Below are positions 31,833-40,783 of a DNA stretch of 64,000 nucleotides, piece by piece. Source of the DNA: Planctomycetota bacterium (GTDB lineage Bacteria > Planctomycetota > Phycisphaerae > Phycisphaerales > SM1A02); contig JAFMML010000009.1 in NCBI GenBank assembly GCA_017859745.1, positions 1 through 64,000 of the forward strand, written 5' to 3'. A program made the translations under genes and the position numbers. Under the pieces are notes generated by a model. The model was given only the letters and a program-made list of their open reading frames with translations. It searched no databases and was not told the origin of the DNA. Each line of letters starts with the position of its first letter. Position 1 is the first letter of the stretch.

Positions 31833-32072
31833 GGAACGGGTCTCCGGACGGCGTTTGGGGCCTGGGCGGGCCATCGGACTGGACGGGTGGGGCGAGCGCC
31901 CCGGCCTCCGCGAAGCGGCAGTCCGAGAAGGATGCTCGGCAAACACGCCTCGGGATGCTTGGATCGCGAATCCATTGCTGCGCATAATGTTCACTTGGGG
32001 CGAGGGGAGGTTGGCTCCCGAAACTCGCCGGCGTCGGTCGCCACGCGACCACCCCGCGACGAGGTGCAGGTC
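31833..32072. other. Divergent region with structured leader of the dockerin-like gene
   Basis: No gene seen. For the minus-strand gene a possible leader of about 150 bases contains two adjacent hairpins: 31889-31902 (GGGGC / GCCCC, 4-base loop) and 31908-31918 (CCGC / GCGG). A CATTATGC on the minus strand near 31984-31991 could be a -10. For the AraC gene GAGGTGCAGGTC before its ATG serves as ribosome binding site. Confidence 0.4.
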
Positions 32073-33053
32073 ATGTCCCATCCGCTGGTCGATCACGCGT
32101 CCCTGCTGACCGGTTCGCACGTCACGCGGGTCCGAGGGCGGACGGGCGTGGATCGGGTGGTTCGGACGATCGAGGGCGGTCACCGCCGGAACGTGGAGAC
32201 GAACGCCTCGGAATCGGAGGGGCGGGAGTTGCGGTTCGTCGAACTCGGCACGCTGCGACTTGGCCTCGGCGTCGTCGATCGACCCGAGACGATCTCGTTG
32301 CGACGCGAGACGACCAGCGACTTCCTCGTGCAGTTCGTGCTCGAGGGGGAGGTGCATCTGGCCATCGACGGCCGGCGTCATCGCCTTGGACCGGGGAACG
32401 CCATCGTGGTTCCCCCCGGCTGCCGATTCGAGCGACGAACGCAGCGCAGCGTCGGCCTGTCGGTCGTGGTCGACTCGATCGCGCTGAGAACCCGGTTGGC
32501 CGAGCGCGTCTCCGCGGCGCTCGATCGTCCGATCGAGTTCCGGACCAGGGTCGTCGCGGCGCGGAATCCTCTGCTGGCGATGGCGGTGGCGATCGATCAG
32601 GCGCTTGCAAGCGGCCTCGCCGTCGTGGACGGACCGGCCTGCACCGCCATGCAGCGGGCGTTCATCGATCTTCTGCTCGACCTGCAGCCGCATTCCTACG
32701 CGGACGATCTCGTGCGCGACGATCGCGCGGTGAAGTCGATGCGGATCGAGACGGTGCGGGCGCTGGTCGACCGCGATCCCTCGGCTCATCTCACGGTGGA
32801 GGATCTCGCCTCGGCCGCCGAGTGCAGCGTTCGCTCGCTGCAGGCGAACTTCGCCGAGTACGGCGCGACCAGCCCGATGGACTTCGTGCGGCGACGCCGG
32901 CTCGCGCTCGCGCGAACGCGCCTGCTCGACCCCACGTGCGAGGATCCGATCGGCGAAATCGCGGTCGCGCACGGCTATCGCAGCGCGAGCCGATTCGCGG
33001 CGGACTACCGGCGGCTCTTCGGCGAACTTCCTTCGGGCACCCGTCGCCGCTGA
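32073..33053 (+). CDS. AraC-family transcriptional regulator
   Basis: 326 residues. The N-terminal half is a cupin-like ligand-binding domain (AraC_binding_2 type) with DFLVQFVLEGEVHLAIDG and LGPGNAIVVPPGC. The C-terminal ~100 residues hold two helix-turn-helix motifs: HLTVEDLASAAECSVRSLQ and DPIGEIAVAHGYRSASRFA, followed by DYRRLFGELPS. It is expected to bind DNA as a dimer in response to a small molecule. The signal and targets are unknown; the divergent dockerin-like gene is one candidate. Start: ATG at 32073 with GAGG about 9 bases upstream; an in-frame GTG lies 9 bases earlier. Confidence 0.85.
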   Translation: MSHPLVDHASLLTGSHVTRVRGRTGVDRVVRTIEGGHRRNVETNASESEGRELRFVELGTLRLGLGVVDRPETISLRRETTSDFLVQFVLEGEVHLAIDGRRHRLGPGNAIVVPPGCRFERRTQRSVGLSVVVDSIALRTRLAERVSAALDRPIEFRTRVVAARNPLLAMAVAIDQALASGLAVVDGPACTAMQRAFIDLLLDLQPHSYADDLVRDDRAVKSMRIETVRALVDRDPSAHLTVEDLASAAECSVRSLQANFAEYGATSPMDFVRRRRLALARTRLLDPTCEDPIGEIAVAHGYRSASRFAADYRRLFGELPSGTRRR

Positions 33054-33071
33054 CCCGTCGAAGCGATCCGA

Positions 33072-33974
33072 TCAGTCTCCGGCGACGAGCGCCTCGATCG
33101 CGGCTCGATCCGGCATCGACGGCATCGCTCCGCGACGGGTGGCGGCCAGAGATCCTGCGGCGCAGGCGGCGGCCAGCGCCGCGCCTTCCGGGGCGCCCCG
33201 CACCGTCCACGCCGCCATCGCGCCGATGAAGGCGTCGCCGCAGCCGACGGTGTCGAGCACCTCGACCTCGTGCGCCGCCTGCGACCACCTCGCGTCGTCG
33301 CGACCTGCACGCGCGCCGTCGGCGCCGAGCGTGACGACCACCAGGCGACCTGCGGTCTCGTCGCAGAGAATCCGAAGCGCCTCGCCGGGATCGGACTCCC
33401 CACCGCTCAGCGCCGCGGCCTCGGACTCGTTGACGAGCAGGCACTCGACCGCCGCGAGCGTCGCGGCCGAGGGCCGAGGGTCCACCGGTGCGACGTTCAG
33501 CCACGGGCGCCCGCCTCGCTCCCGCACCGCACCGACGACCTCGTCGAGCTGCGCCGTCTCGTTCTGCAGAAGCACGAGGTCGCCCGGTCGGATCGAGGAG
33601 ACGGCGCGATCCAGATCCCGAGCATCGAAGCGGGCGTTCGCCTCCGGCACGATGGCGATCGCATTCTGCCCCGTCGCGTCGACCTGCACGAAGGCGGTGC
33701 CGCTCGCACCCTCGTCGACGTGGGCCGCGGAGACGTCGACGCCCAGTCGTCGCAACGCGTCCAGCACGAATCCGCCGTCGCGACCGGTCCGGCCCGCGAA
33801 GATCGTCTCCGCGCCCGCCCGCGAGGCCGCGGCCGCCTGGTTCGCCCCCTTGCCGCCGGGATGGATCGCCATGCCGAGCGCGGCGACCGTCTCGCCGGGC
33901 CGCACGATGGCCGGAACCGCCACCACGCGATCGACCATGACCGAACCGATCACGACGACCCGGGGCGTGGTCAT
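33072..33974 (-). CDS. rbsK: Ribokinase-like PfkB-family sugar kinase
   Basis: 300 residues. PfkB signatures: HPGGKGANQAAAASR near the N-terminus (substrate binding), FAGRTGRDGGF, LVNESEAAAL and the C-terminal DTVGCGDAFIGAM, which contains the catalytic Asp. The last motif is usually DTxGAGD; Cys replaces Ala. Ribokinase phosphorylates ribose at O5; adenosine- or other sugar-kinase activity is possible. The ATG at 33974 is 2 bases after the stop of the upstream lipoprotein gene, so they are probably co-transcribed; a TTG at 33980 is the alternative start. Confidence 0.8.
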   Translation of the reverse strand: MTTPRVVVIGSVMVDRVVAVPAIVRPGETVAALGMAIHPGGKGANQAAAASRAGAETIFAGRTGRDGGFVLDALRRLGVDVSAAHVDEGASGTAFVQVDATGQNAIAIVPEANARFDARDLDRAVSSIRPGDLVLLQNETAQLDEVVGAVRERGGRPWLNVAPVDPRPSAATLAAVECLLVNESEAAALSGGESDPGEALRILCDETAGRLVVVTLGADGARAGRDDARWSQAAHEVEVLDTVGCGDAFIGAMAAWTVRGAPEGAALAAACAAGSLAATRRGAMPSMPDRAAIEALVAGD

Positions 33975-33976
33975 GC

Positions 33977-35314
33977 TCAAGGCCGCTCGGATCGGGCCCG
34001 CAGCACCGCGCCTTCACGGGTGCCGATGAAGAGGTCCCCGCGCCAGACCGCGATGGCGCTCGGTGCGACCTCGGGCAGGTCGAGAATCTCGCGCGGAGGC
34101 CGGTTCGACCGAACGTCCTCCATCGAGAACGCGAACACCGCATGGGCGGGCTCCTCGGCGCGGTCTCCGGCGACCAGCAGGAACTCGCCGGACGAGGCCG
34201 CCGACCCGACGGGCGCCACGTCGACGACCGCGAGATCGCTCCACGCGTCCAGTTCGCGCACGCCTTCGGCCTCGACGACGAACATCCGCGTGGTGCGATC
34301 GGGATTGCGGGCGAGCGCGAGTCCGGTCTCGCCGTCGAGCGGCCAGGTGCGCAGCACCAGCAGGTCGGCGATCTCCCCGCCGACGTCGCCGACCATGCCG
34401 TCGCGGAGTCGAACGTGCCGGCCCTCGATCGGCCCGCCGTCGACGAAGGGGTTCACGTAGCCGAAGACGTACAGGCTGTCGCCGACCGGAAGCAGGCGCC
34501 GGAAGCGGGTGTCGCCCTTGCCCTTCTCGGGGAACATCACCCGAAGCGCCGGCTCGAAGGTCTCGCCGCCGTCGTCGCTGCGCCAGAGGTAGCGGAAGAT
34601 CTCGCCGGACTCCCACTCGGTGCGATGCGCCGATCCCGAGCCCACCGCCCAGATCGAACCGTCGTAGGCGCAGATGTCGTGGACGTGCTCGCCGCCGGGA
34701 ATGGTCCGGAACTTCCGCCAGGCGGGCTGGCCGTGCCGGTCGTCCAGGCGGAACACGTTGCCCTCGATCGGCCGATGCTCGGCGGGCTTGGCCTGCGTCC
34801 AGAGCTCGTCGGCGTCGGTCGAGTCGACGCCGGCCTGCCACAGCACGCCGTCGACGACGCGGTAGGGCTCGATCTGCTCCTCGCCCGTGTCGAACGGGGT
34901 GCGCTGCCGCTCGCCCTGCTGCGTCGGCGTCACCGGCGGCGCCGCCAGCACGCGGGCGACGCGGTAGCCGGGGTCTTCGGGGGAGATGAAGTAGCGGAAC
35001 TCGACCGGCGTCTTCGATCCCATGTTGCGGGTGGCGTCGCCGTAGCCGATCCACAGCAGTTCCGGCTGCGGACCTCGCCCGTCCGGATCGAACGCGTCGA
35101 GCGCAGTGATCTCGCGCGTGAAGCCGTCGGGAAAGTTCGCCTCGCCGACGGCGAGGTAGTCCGCGATGGGTTCGGACCACGAGGTGGCCGGTCCGAACCC
35201 GGACCCGGACGTGGAGACGGAGGTCGCGGTTTCGCAGGCCGGCAGGAAGGTGGCCGCCGACAGAAGCGCGAGCGTGGGGAACGCGTGTGTCGGTCCGGTG
35301 GAGATTCGGTTCAT
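33977..35314 (-). CDS. Lipoprotein with Asp-box/beta-propeller-like body
   Basis: 445 residues. Lipobox end FLPAC near residue 26 after a hydrophobic segment, so it is probably lipid-anchored outside the inner membrane. The body is rich in short strands with RYLWRSDDGGETFEPAL (an Asp box as in sialidases), GEHVHDICAYDGSIWAVGSG, LLPVGDSLYVFGY and AVWRGDLFIGTREGAVL near the end, which suggest a six- or seven-bladed beta-propeller. No catalytic motif is recognised. A -10-like TAGACT ends 6 bases before the ATG. It is followed after 2 bases by a ribokinase gene, so a role in sensing or processing a pentose-containing substrate is conceivable but only inferred. Confidence 0.65.
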   Translation of the reverse strand: MNRISTGPTHAFPTLALLSAATFLPACETATSVSTSGSGFGPATSWSEPIADYLAVGEANFPDGFTREITALDAFDPDGRGPQPELLWIGYGDATRNMGSKTPVEFRYFISPEDPGYRVARVLAAPPVTPTQQGERQRTPFDTGEEQIEPYRVVDGVLWQAGVDSTDADELWTQAKPAEHRPIEGNVFRLDDRHGQPAWRKFRTIPGGEHVHDICAYDGSIWAVGSGSAHRTEWESGEIFRYLWRSDDGGETFEPALRVMFPEKGKGDTRFRRLLPVGDSLYVFGYVNPFVDGGPIEGRHVRLRDGMVGDVGGEIADLLVLRTWPLDGETGLALARNPDRTTRMFVVEAEGVRELDAWSDLAVVDVAPVGSAASSGEFLLVAGDRAEEPAHAVFAFSMEDVRSNRPPREILDLPEVAPSAIAVWRGDLFIGTREGAVLRARSERP

Positions 35315-35320
35315 GCGCGA

Positions 35321-35326
35321 AGTCTA
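35321..35326 (-). promoter_or_regulatory. -10-like box (TAGACT), leaderless-type, for the lipoprotein-ribokinase pair
   Basis: On the minus strand TAGACT ends 6 bases before the ATG at 35314; the gap TCGCGC contains no ribosome binding site. Confidence 0.5.
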
Positions 35327-35360
35327 CCGTCGGCCCGGCCGGGATTCGTCGCGACGCCGG

Positions 35361-36455
35361 TCAGTCGGAGACCGGCGACGTCGCGGGATCCGAGGGGTCG
35401 CCATGCCCCGGAAGGCCTCGACGGATCGAGCGTGAGAACTCCTCCGCGGTCGCATCGGGATCCGTCGCTCTCGAAGCCGCGGTGATCCGCGAGACCTCCC
35501 GCATCTCGGCGAACGGCAGGGTCGTGTCGATCATCCCGGTGGCGTGGAAGTACCGATCGATCCACCCGTTCAGCAGGTGGCGGATGTCGAAGGAGCCCTC
35601 CCGGCCGGCGGCGTTCTTGTACCGCATGATGTTCAGCGTGCAGTTGTTCTTGAGCAGGTGGTACCACTCGGCCCGGTCGGCGAGTTCGTCGATGCGTCGG
35701 CAGTACTCGAGGAACAACTGCCGGACCGCGGCGGGAGGCGTCTTCAGCCTGTACAGGAAGATCTCCTCGTCGCGGTGGTCGGAGCGAACGCGGATCAGAT
35801 CCCGCTCGTCGCCCACGACGTAGATCAACTCGAACTCCTTGAAGATCGAGGCGATCGGCGCATAGCTCTCGCCGATCTCGGGCCGGGTCTCGATCGAGAT
35901 GCAGACCGGTGCGGCATCCTTGAAGTTGAAGCTGACGAACGTGTGGCCGACCGGCCCCTCGGTCCAGTAGGAGATGAAGAGATCCACCGACTCCAGCGCG
36001 TCGAGCGACACCTCGCGCTCCTCGAGACGCTCGTCGAAGTCGTGGCGGTCGCGATACTCGAAGTTCCGGTAGCCGGTGAACCGGACGGTGTCGCCGTCGA
36101 CGATCGCCCGCGGCATCACCGCGACCTCGCGTCGCCACTCTCGGTCGTGGGAAGGCGGGATCGACGAGAACCAGACCGCCACGCCGATCCAGAGCACGGC
36201 GTAGACGAGCTTGGTTCGCCCGCGGCGATCGATCCAGAACACCCAGAGGCCGAAGATCGCGAATCCCAACGCCATGGCCAGTCGGATCGCCGGCCACGGG
36301 AGGTTGGAGTAGTGCAGCGCAAGCACCGCCCAGATGCCGGAGACGGCCAGCACGATCGACCAGAGGGCGCGTGCCGATCCGAGTGCGGCGCGTCCCGCAA
36401 GAGAGCGGCGGTGCGGCGACTCGACGGTCGCGGCGGGATCCTGGCGGGTGGTCAT
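35361..36455 (-). CDS. DUF4105 (Lnb N-terminal-like) membrane protein
   Basis: 364 residues. Three hydrophobic segments occupy about residues 30-100 (ALWSIVLAVSGIWAVLAL, LAMALGFAIFGLWVFWI, LVYAVLWIGVAVWF). The following ~220 residues match DUF4105, with SYWTEGPVGHTFVSFNF (conserved His) and EWYHLLKNNCTLNIMRY (conserved Asn-Asn-Cys-Thr), residues that would form a papain-like Cys-His site on the outer side of the membrane. DUF4105 proteins occur near lacto-N-biosidase and envelope genes; the substrate is unknown. AGGAG lies about 8 bases before the ATG. Confidence 0.8.
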   Translation of the reverse strand: MTTRQDPAATVESPHRRSLAGRAALGSARALWSIVLAVSGIWAVLALHYSNLPWPAIRLAMALGFAIFGLWVFWIDRRGRTKLVYAVLWIGVAVWFSSIPPSHDREWRREVAVMPRAIVDGDTVRFTGYRNFEYRDRHDFDERLEEREVSLDALESVDLFISYWTEGPVGHTFVSFNFKDAAPVCISIETRPEIGESYAPIASIFKEFELIYVVGDERDLIRVRSDHRDEEIFLYRLKTPPAAVRQLFLEYCRRIDELADRAEWYHLLKNNCTLNIMRYKNAAGREGSFDIRHLLNGWIDRYFHATGMIDTTLPFAEMREVSRITAASRATDPDATAEEFSRSIRRGLPGHGDPSDPATSPVSD

Positions 36456-36544
36456 GGTCGCTCCTGCGAATGGGGACGCGGTTCAATCCCGCTGCGCAGG
36501 AGCCGCAGGGCGCGGCGACCGCGTCGACTCGGACGTGGCGATGC

Positions 36545-37954
36545 TCAGACGCCGGTGGGCAGCTCGAAGCCCGGCCGATACGCACGGCTCACGATCGACT
36601 CCGTCGCCTCGACGTTGTTGGTGAAGGAGTTGGTCGCCTTGTCCCAGAGCAGTTCCTGGCCGGGGTAGCGGGCCGCCTTCGAGCACAACAGGCCGGCCTC
36701 GGCCATCGCGGCTCCGGCGGCGAAGGGCGTCTGGACGAACGCGTCCTTGCCCATGCAGCGGTCGACCCAGCAGTGCCAGTGGTTGCGCTCGCTGCGCTCC
36801 TCGAGGCCCGGGAGGGTCTTCCAGTCGAAGTCCTTGCCGCCTCGCCACACCTCGAGCTTCCCGCCCGGCTCGACGTGCAGCACGCCGTCCTCGCAGACCA
36901 CGAGGGTTCCGGTCGCGGAGAAGTTGCCCGGCGGAATGTTCAGCGCCGCCCGCGAGGGATGCTGCCCCTTGTCGCAGTAGTGCAGCGGCAGCACCGCGTT
37001 GGCGAAGCGATCGCCCGGGTCGGGATAGGCCAGCGTCGAGGCGACGTGCTGGGCGTGGTAGAAGCCCGACGGCGTCCGCGTGTGGGAGATGACCGAGGTG
37101 GGGCTCTTCAGGTCGAACGCGTAGACCGGCACGTCGAGCAGGTGGGTGCACCAGTCGCCGAGCTGGCCCGTTCCGTAGTCCCAGCTCGAGCGCCATCGCA
37201 GTCCGACCAGACCGTCGCGGTACGGCGCGTCCTCGGCGCAACCCAGCCACAACGGCCAGTCGATCGACTCCGGCGGCGTCGAGGGATCGGGCTTCGGGCC
37301 GTAGTAGAAGTAGCCGTTGCCCTCGTCCGGCGGACCACCCACCCAGACGTGGCACTCGACGGGCTTGCCGAGCAGGTCCTTCTCGAGGATCTCCACCGCG
37401 TACTGCCGCCCGGTGTTGCCCATGCGCTGGTTGCCGACCTGGGTGACGAGTTCGGGATGCGCCGCGGCACAGGCCTCGATCGCCGCCACCTCGGACAGCT
37501 GCTGGACCAGCGGCTTCTGGCCGTAGCAGTGCTTGCCGTTCTCCAGCGCCAGCATCATCGGCAGGGCGTGGTTGTGGTCGGGGGTGCAGACGATGACCGC
37601 GTCGAACTTGTCGCCGTGCTTGTCGAACGCCTCGCGATGGTCCTTGCAGGTGAACGCCTGCGGGCGATCCTTCGCGGCATTGGCGAGGGCGTTGGCGTCG
37701 ACGTCGCAGAGCCCGGTGAAGACGACGTCGGGATGACTCTCGAGCTGCTGCCGGTCGTAGGGTGCGATGCTGCCGCCGACGCCGATCTGCAGGATCTGGA
37801 GCTTCTCGAGCCTCGAGCGACGCAGCGATCGCGGCAGCGCGGAGACCGCGCCCATCGCCGTCGTGGCCGAGGCGAGAAGCGACGACGCCGCCACGCTTCC
37901 GGCGGCGGCGACGGTGGAACGGAGAATGGTGCGACGATTGATCGGGAGGCTCAT
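36545..37954 (-). CDS. Gfo/Idh/MocA-family oxidoreductase, Tat-exported
   Basis: 469 residues from the ATG at 37954, chosen because GGAG lies about 11 bases upstream and a twin-arginine signal follows (INRRTILRSTVAAAG, then an Ala-rich core). The Rossmann part has QIGVGGSIAPYDRQQL, TGLCDVDANALANAA, AVIVCTPDHNHALPMMLAL and YGQKPLVQQLSE (EKP-type motif with Gln for Glu). The C-terminal part has GLRWRSSWDYGTGQLGDWCTHLLD. Such exported NAD-dependent dehydrogenases act on sugars or inositols and are numerous in planctomycetes; the cofactor is inserted before export. The substrate is unknown. Confidence 0.88.
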   Translation of the reverse strand: MSLPINRRTILRSTVAAAGSVAASSLLASATTAMGAVSALPRSLRRSRLEKLQILQIGVGGSIAPYDRQQLESHPDVVFTGLCDVDANALANAAKDRPQAFTCKDHREAFDKHGDKFDAVIVCTPDHNHALPMMLALENGKHCYGQKPLVQQLSEVAAIEACAAAHPELVTQVGNQRMGNTGRQYAVEILEKDLLGKPVECHVWVGGPPDEGNGYFYYGPKPDPSTPPESIDWPLWLGCAEDAPYRDGLVGLRWRSSWDYGTGQLGDWCTHLLDVPVYAFDLKSPTSVISHTRTPSGFYHAQHVASTLAYPDPGDRFANAVLPLHYCDKGQHPSRAALNIPPGNFSATGTLVVCEDGVLHVEPGGKLEVWRGGKDFDWKTLPGLEERSERNHWHCWVDRCMGKDAFVQTPFAAGAAMAEAGLLCSKAARYPGQELLWDKATNSFTNNVEATESIVSRAYRPGFELPTGV

Positions 37955-38101
37955 GATCGGCTCCGGGAGGTCGAGGTACCGAGGTCTCGGCATCCTACTG
38001 CCCGGTTCCGGAAATCGTTCGCGGCGATCGGCGTCGAAGTCGAACATCCCGACCCCTGCAGAGGCCGACTCGGCACCGCCCGGCCTTCGGACGACCTCCG
38101 T

Positions 38102-39664
38102 TCAGACGCCGAGATCGGCCATCGTCCGCATCGCGGCGTTGTGGCCCGCGGCGCCGATCACGCTGCCTGCCGGATGCGTGCCGGCGGAGCATGAATAGAG
38201 GCCCTCGACGGGCTGGCGATAGGGCACGCGATCGGAGAAGCCGTAGGCGTTGTCGATGTGGTGGATGTGCCCGCCGGTGATGCCGAAGTGGCGCTCGATG
38301 CCGCCCGGATCCAGCGCAAACATGTCGACGACGAGATCCGACGTGCCCGGCGCGAAGCGATCGCAGATCGACAGCAGATGCCGCGCGTAGTCGTCGCGAT
38401 GGTCGTCCCACGATCCCTCGGCCAGCGTGTGCGGCACCCACTGCACGAACAGGGCGCTGTTGTGGCGCCCCTCGGCGTCCCGCATCGACGGGTCGACGGT
38501 GGTGTGGATGTACCACTCGATGGTCGGGAACTCTGGAAGGCGTCCGGCGGCGACCTCCTCGAAGCCCCGTCGCAGCGACGCCATCACCTCGGACTCGTCG
38601 GGCAGCAGGTGGATCGTCGGACCGAAGGCCACACCCTTCCGATCGAGAGCCTCGGGCAGGCAGGTGAACTTCGGCAGTCCCGACAACGCGAGGTTCACCT
38701 TGAAGGTCGAACCGGGGCGACGCATCGAATCGAGTCGTCGGTTGTACGCGTCGGGAAACGCCTCCGCGCCGACGAGTTCGCGCATGCGGAACGGATCGGC
38801 GTTGACCACCACCGCCGCGGCGCGGATCTCCTCGTCGCCGGCGAGCAGCACGCCCGTCGCGGTCCCGCTCTCGACCAGCACCCGCTCGACGGGACACGAA
38901 GTCCGGATCTCGACCCCGAGTTCGCGGGCCCGCTCCGCAAGGAGCCGGGTCACCGTGCCCATGCCCCCCTCGACGATCATCCAGGTGCCGTCGCTGCCGG
39001 GCAGGCGACACATGTTGTGCACCAGGAAGTTCATGCCCGTCCCCGGCGTGTCCCAGGTCCCGTAGAGGCCGCTGAAGCCGTCGGTGACCGCGTACATCGC
39101 CTTCAGGAGGTCGCTCTCGAACCCGAAGCGGTCGAGGTGCTCGCCGACGGAGCCGCGGCACAGCGCGACGAACGCGTCGCGCAGCGCCGGTCGCACGAAG
39201 CGCTCGGCGGTCTCCTCGATGGAGAGCGGCTCCTCGAGCCAGGTGGGGGCGATGTCGTCGCGCATCGCCTCGATCTCGGCCAGCATCGCGTCGTTGGCCC
39301 GCAGGTCCGCCTCGGAGAAGAATCGGCGCAGCTGGGCCCGCGTCGCCTCGCGGTCGGAACCCAGCAGCAGCGATCGTCCGTCGGTGGTGGGCAGGAAGTA
39401 GTGCGGATCGCGGCGCCGCAGCGGGATCTCGACGCCCACGGCCTCCATCAGTTCCGGCGGCATCACGCCGAGCAGATACGCGCCGGTCGAAGTGGCGAGC
39501 CCCGGCGCCTTCGCGAACGGTCGCTCGGTGCGAACGGCGCCGCCCACGACGTCGCACGCCTCCACGACGAGCGTCCGCAGGCCGCGCTGCGCGAACATGA
39601 TCGCCGCGACCAGCCCGTTGTGACCGGCTCCCACCACCAGCACGTCGCAGCGATGTCGCGTCAT
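38102..39664 (-). CDS. FAD-dependent oxidoreductase, phytoene-desaturase/PYROXD2-like
   Basis: 520 residues. FAD-binding start DVLVVGAGHNGLVAAIMFAQ followed by VVEACDVVGGAVRTE; the middle has MYAVTDGFSGLYGTWDTPG and WMIVEGGMGTVTRLLAE, and the C-terminal FAD motif YSCSAGTHPAGSVIGAAGHN. The GAGHNGL start and the C-terminal GTHPGG-like motif mark the PYROXD2-like group rather than carotenoid desaturases. The reaction is not known. Its ATG lies 40 bases after the O-acetylesterase stop on the same strand, so the two are probably one operon. Confidence 0.8.
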   Translation of the reverse strand: MTRHRCDVLVVGAGHNGLVAAIMFAQRGLRTLVVEACDVVGGAVRTERPFAKAPGLATSTGAYLLGVMPPELMEAVGVEIPLRRRDPHYFLPTTDGRSLLLGSDREATRAQLRRFFSEADLRANDAMLAEIEAMRDDIAPTWLEEPLSIEETAERFVRPALRDAFVALCRGSVGEHLDRFGFESDLLKAMYAVTDGFSGLYGTWDTPGTGMNFLVHNMCRLPGSDGTWMIVEGGMGTVTRLLAERARELGVEIRTSCPVERVLVESGTATGVLLAGDEEIRAAAVVVNADPFRMRELVGAEAFPDAYNRRLDSMRRPGSTFKVNLALSGLPKFTCLPEALDRKGVAFGPTIHLLPDESEVMASLRRGFEEVAAGRLPEFPTIEWYIHTTVDPSMRDAEGRHNSALFVQWVPHTLAEGSWDDHRDDYARHLLSICDRFAPGTSDLVVDMFALDPGGIERHFGITGGHIHHIDNAYGFSDRVPYRQPVEGLYSCSAGTHPAGSVIGAAGHNAAMRTMADLGV

Positions 39665-39704
39665 GGTCGCCGTGTCTCCGATGCCCTTCCCGTCGCGGCC
39701 GCGC

Positions 39705-40706
39705 CTACCGCGACGGCGCCGAGGGTTCCGTGGCCCCGGCCGACGACGTCAACGTGCGCATCGCCCGTCCCATCGCGTCGCCGGCCTGCAGATAGCTGCC
39801 CCCGCTGCCGTACCAGTGATGGCCGTGGGTCCGGTTCGGGCACGACTCCGCGGGACGCAGGAACCGTCGCGTCGGCACGAAGACGACCGCCTCGAGGCCC
39901 TCGCAGCCTTCCCGCTGCGCCGATCGGAACTGCTCGCCGTCCCAGTTGCCGGTCTCGCCGACGACCACCGGCAGCGTCGCCGCGTCGAACTCGGTCCTCA
40001 GATCCGCCACGAGATGCTTCAGATTGGCCGCGTAGGTCGCGGTCGCGTCGCGGTCGCAGGCGTCGTTCCAGCCCTGGAACCAGACGACGCCCTCGAGCTT
40101 CGGCGTCCTGCCGGCGAGCGCCGGGAACCGCTCGGCCATGGTGGCGATCGCCTGCCGGTACTCCGCGAGCATGCGTCGGTAGTACGGGCCGACCTCGCCG
40201 CCGGCGCTCGGCGGTCGGAAGTCCTTCGCGAGGCTCTTGCCGCCCCAGCAGGTCTTCACCAGCAGCACCGGCTCGTCGAACGCGTCGCCGAGGATCAGGC
40301 CGATGCCGAGTTCCGGCCCGATGTGGTGGCGACCCGAGTGCACGCCGAATCCGATCGACAACGGTCCGGACTTGAGCTCCCCACGTTCGGTCAGGTAGCT
40401 GACGAAGACGTCGTCCCGTTCCGTCCAGCCGCCCGCGTCGCTCCGAAGGTCTCGCCACGGGGCGCCGTCGTCGCTGGCGAGAAACTCGACGAGGTTGCCG
40501 CGGCCGCCGTTGTAGTCGCGCTCGTGGTCGAGATCGACGACGCCGTGGCCTTCCATGTTCGACTGCCCCGCGAGCAGGAAGACCCTGACCGCCTTCGCCT
40601 CGCCGGTCGAGGGCGGCGGTTCGGCCGCGACGACGGTCGTGGTGGAGGCCGGAAGCGCGAGCGATGCCGTGACCGCCGCCGCGAGGATTCGAGTGTTCGT
40701 TCGCAT
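39705..40706 (-). CDS. Secreted sialate O-acetylesterase-like SGNH hydrolase
   Basis: 333 residues from the ATG at 40706, set by a -10-like TACGCT ending 6 bases upstream. Signal peptide ILAAAVTASLALPASTTTVVAA. The catalytic serine is in VFLLAGQSNMEGHG (Ser49), with TCWGGKSLAKDF and VVWFQGWNDACD as blocks II/III, and the C-terminal HWYGSGGSYLQAGDAMG supplies a histidine candidate. This is the SASA (CE6-like) domain that removes O-acetyl groups from sialic acid or xylan. Direct divergence from a sialidase (77-base gap) makes O-acetylated sialic acid the likelier substrate. Confidence 0.82.
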   Translation of the reverse strand: MRTNTRILAAAVTASLALPASTTTVVAAEPPPSTGEAKAVRVFLLAGQSNMEGHGVVDLDHERDYNGGRGNLVEFLASDDGAPWRDLRSDAGGWTERDDVFVSYLTERGELKSGPLSIGFGVHSGRHHIGPELGIGLILGDAFDEPVLLVKTCWGGKSLAKDFRPPSAGGEVGPYYRRMLAEYRQAIATMAERFPALAGRTPKLEGVVWFQGWNDACDRDATATYAANLKHLVADLRTEFDAATLPVVVGETGNWDGEQFRSAQREGCEGLEAVVFVPTRRFLRPAESCPNRTHGHHWYGSGGSYLQAGDAMGRAMRTLTSSAGATEPSAPSR

Positions 40707-40712
40707 CGCAGA

Positions 40713-40718
40713 AGCGTA
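40713..40718 (-). promoter_or_regulatory. -10-like box (TACGCT), leaderless-type, for the O-acetylesterase
   Basis: On the minus strand TACGCT ends 6 bases before the ATG at 40706. TTCGAA lies 17 bases upstream of it and may be a -35 element. Confidence 0.55.
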
Positions 40719-40783
40719 CCACTGCGATCCGGTGCTTCGAATAGCCTGCACGGTCGTCAGCCACGTCTCCGGAGAGCGTCGCG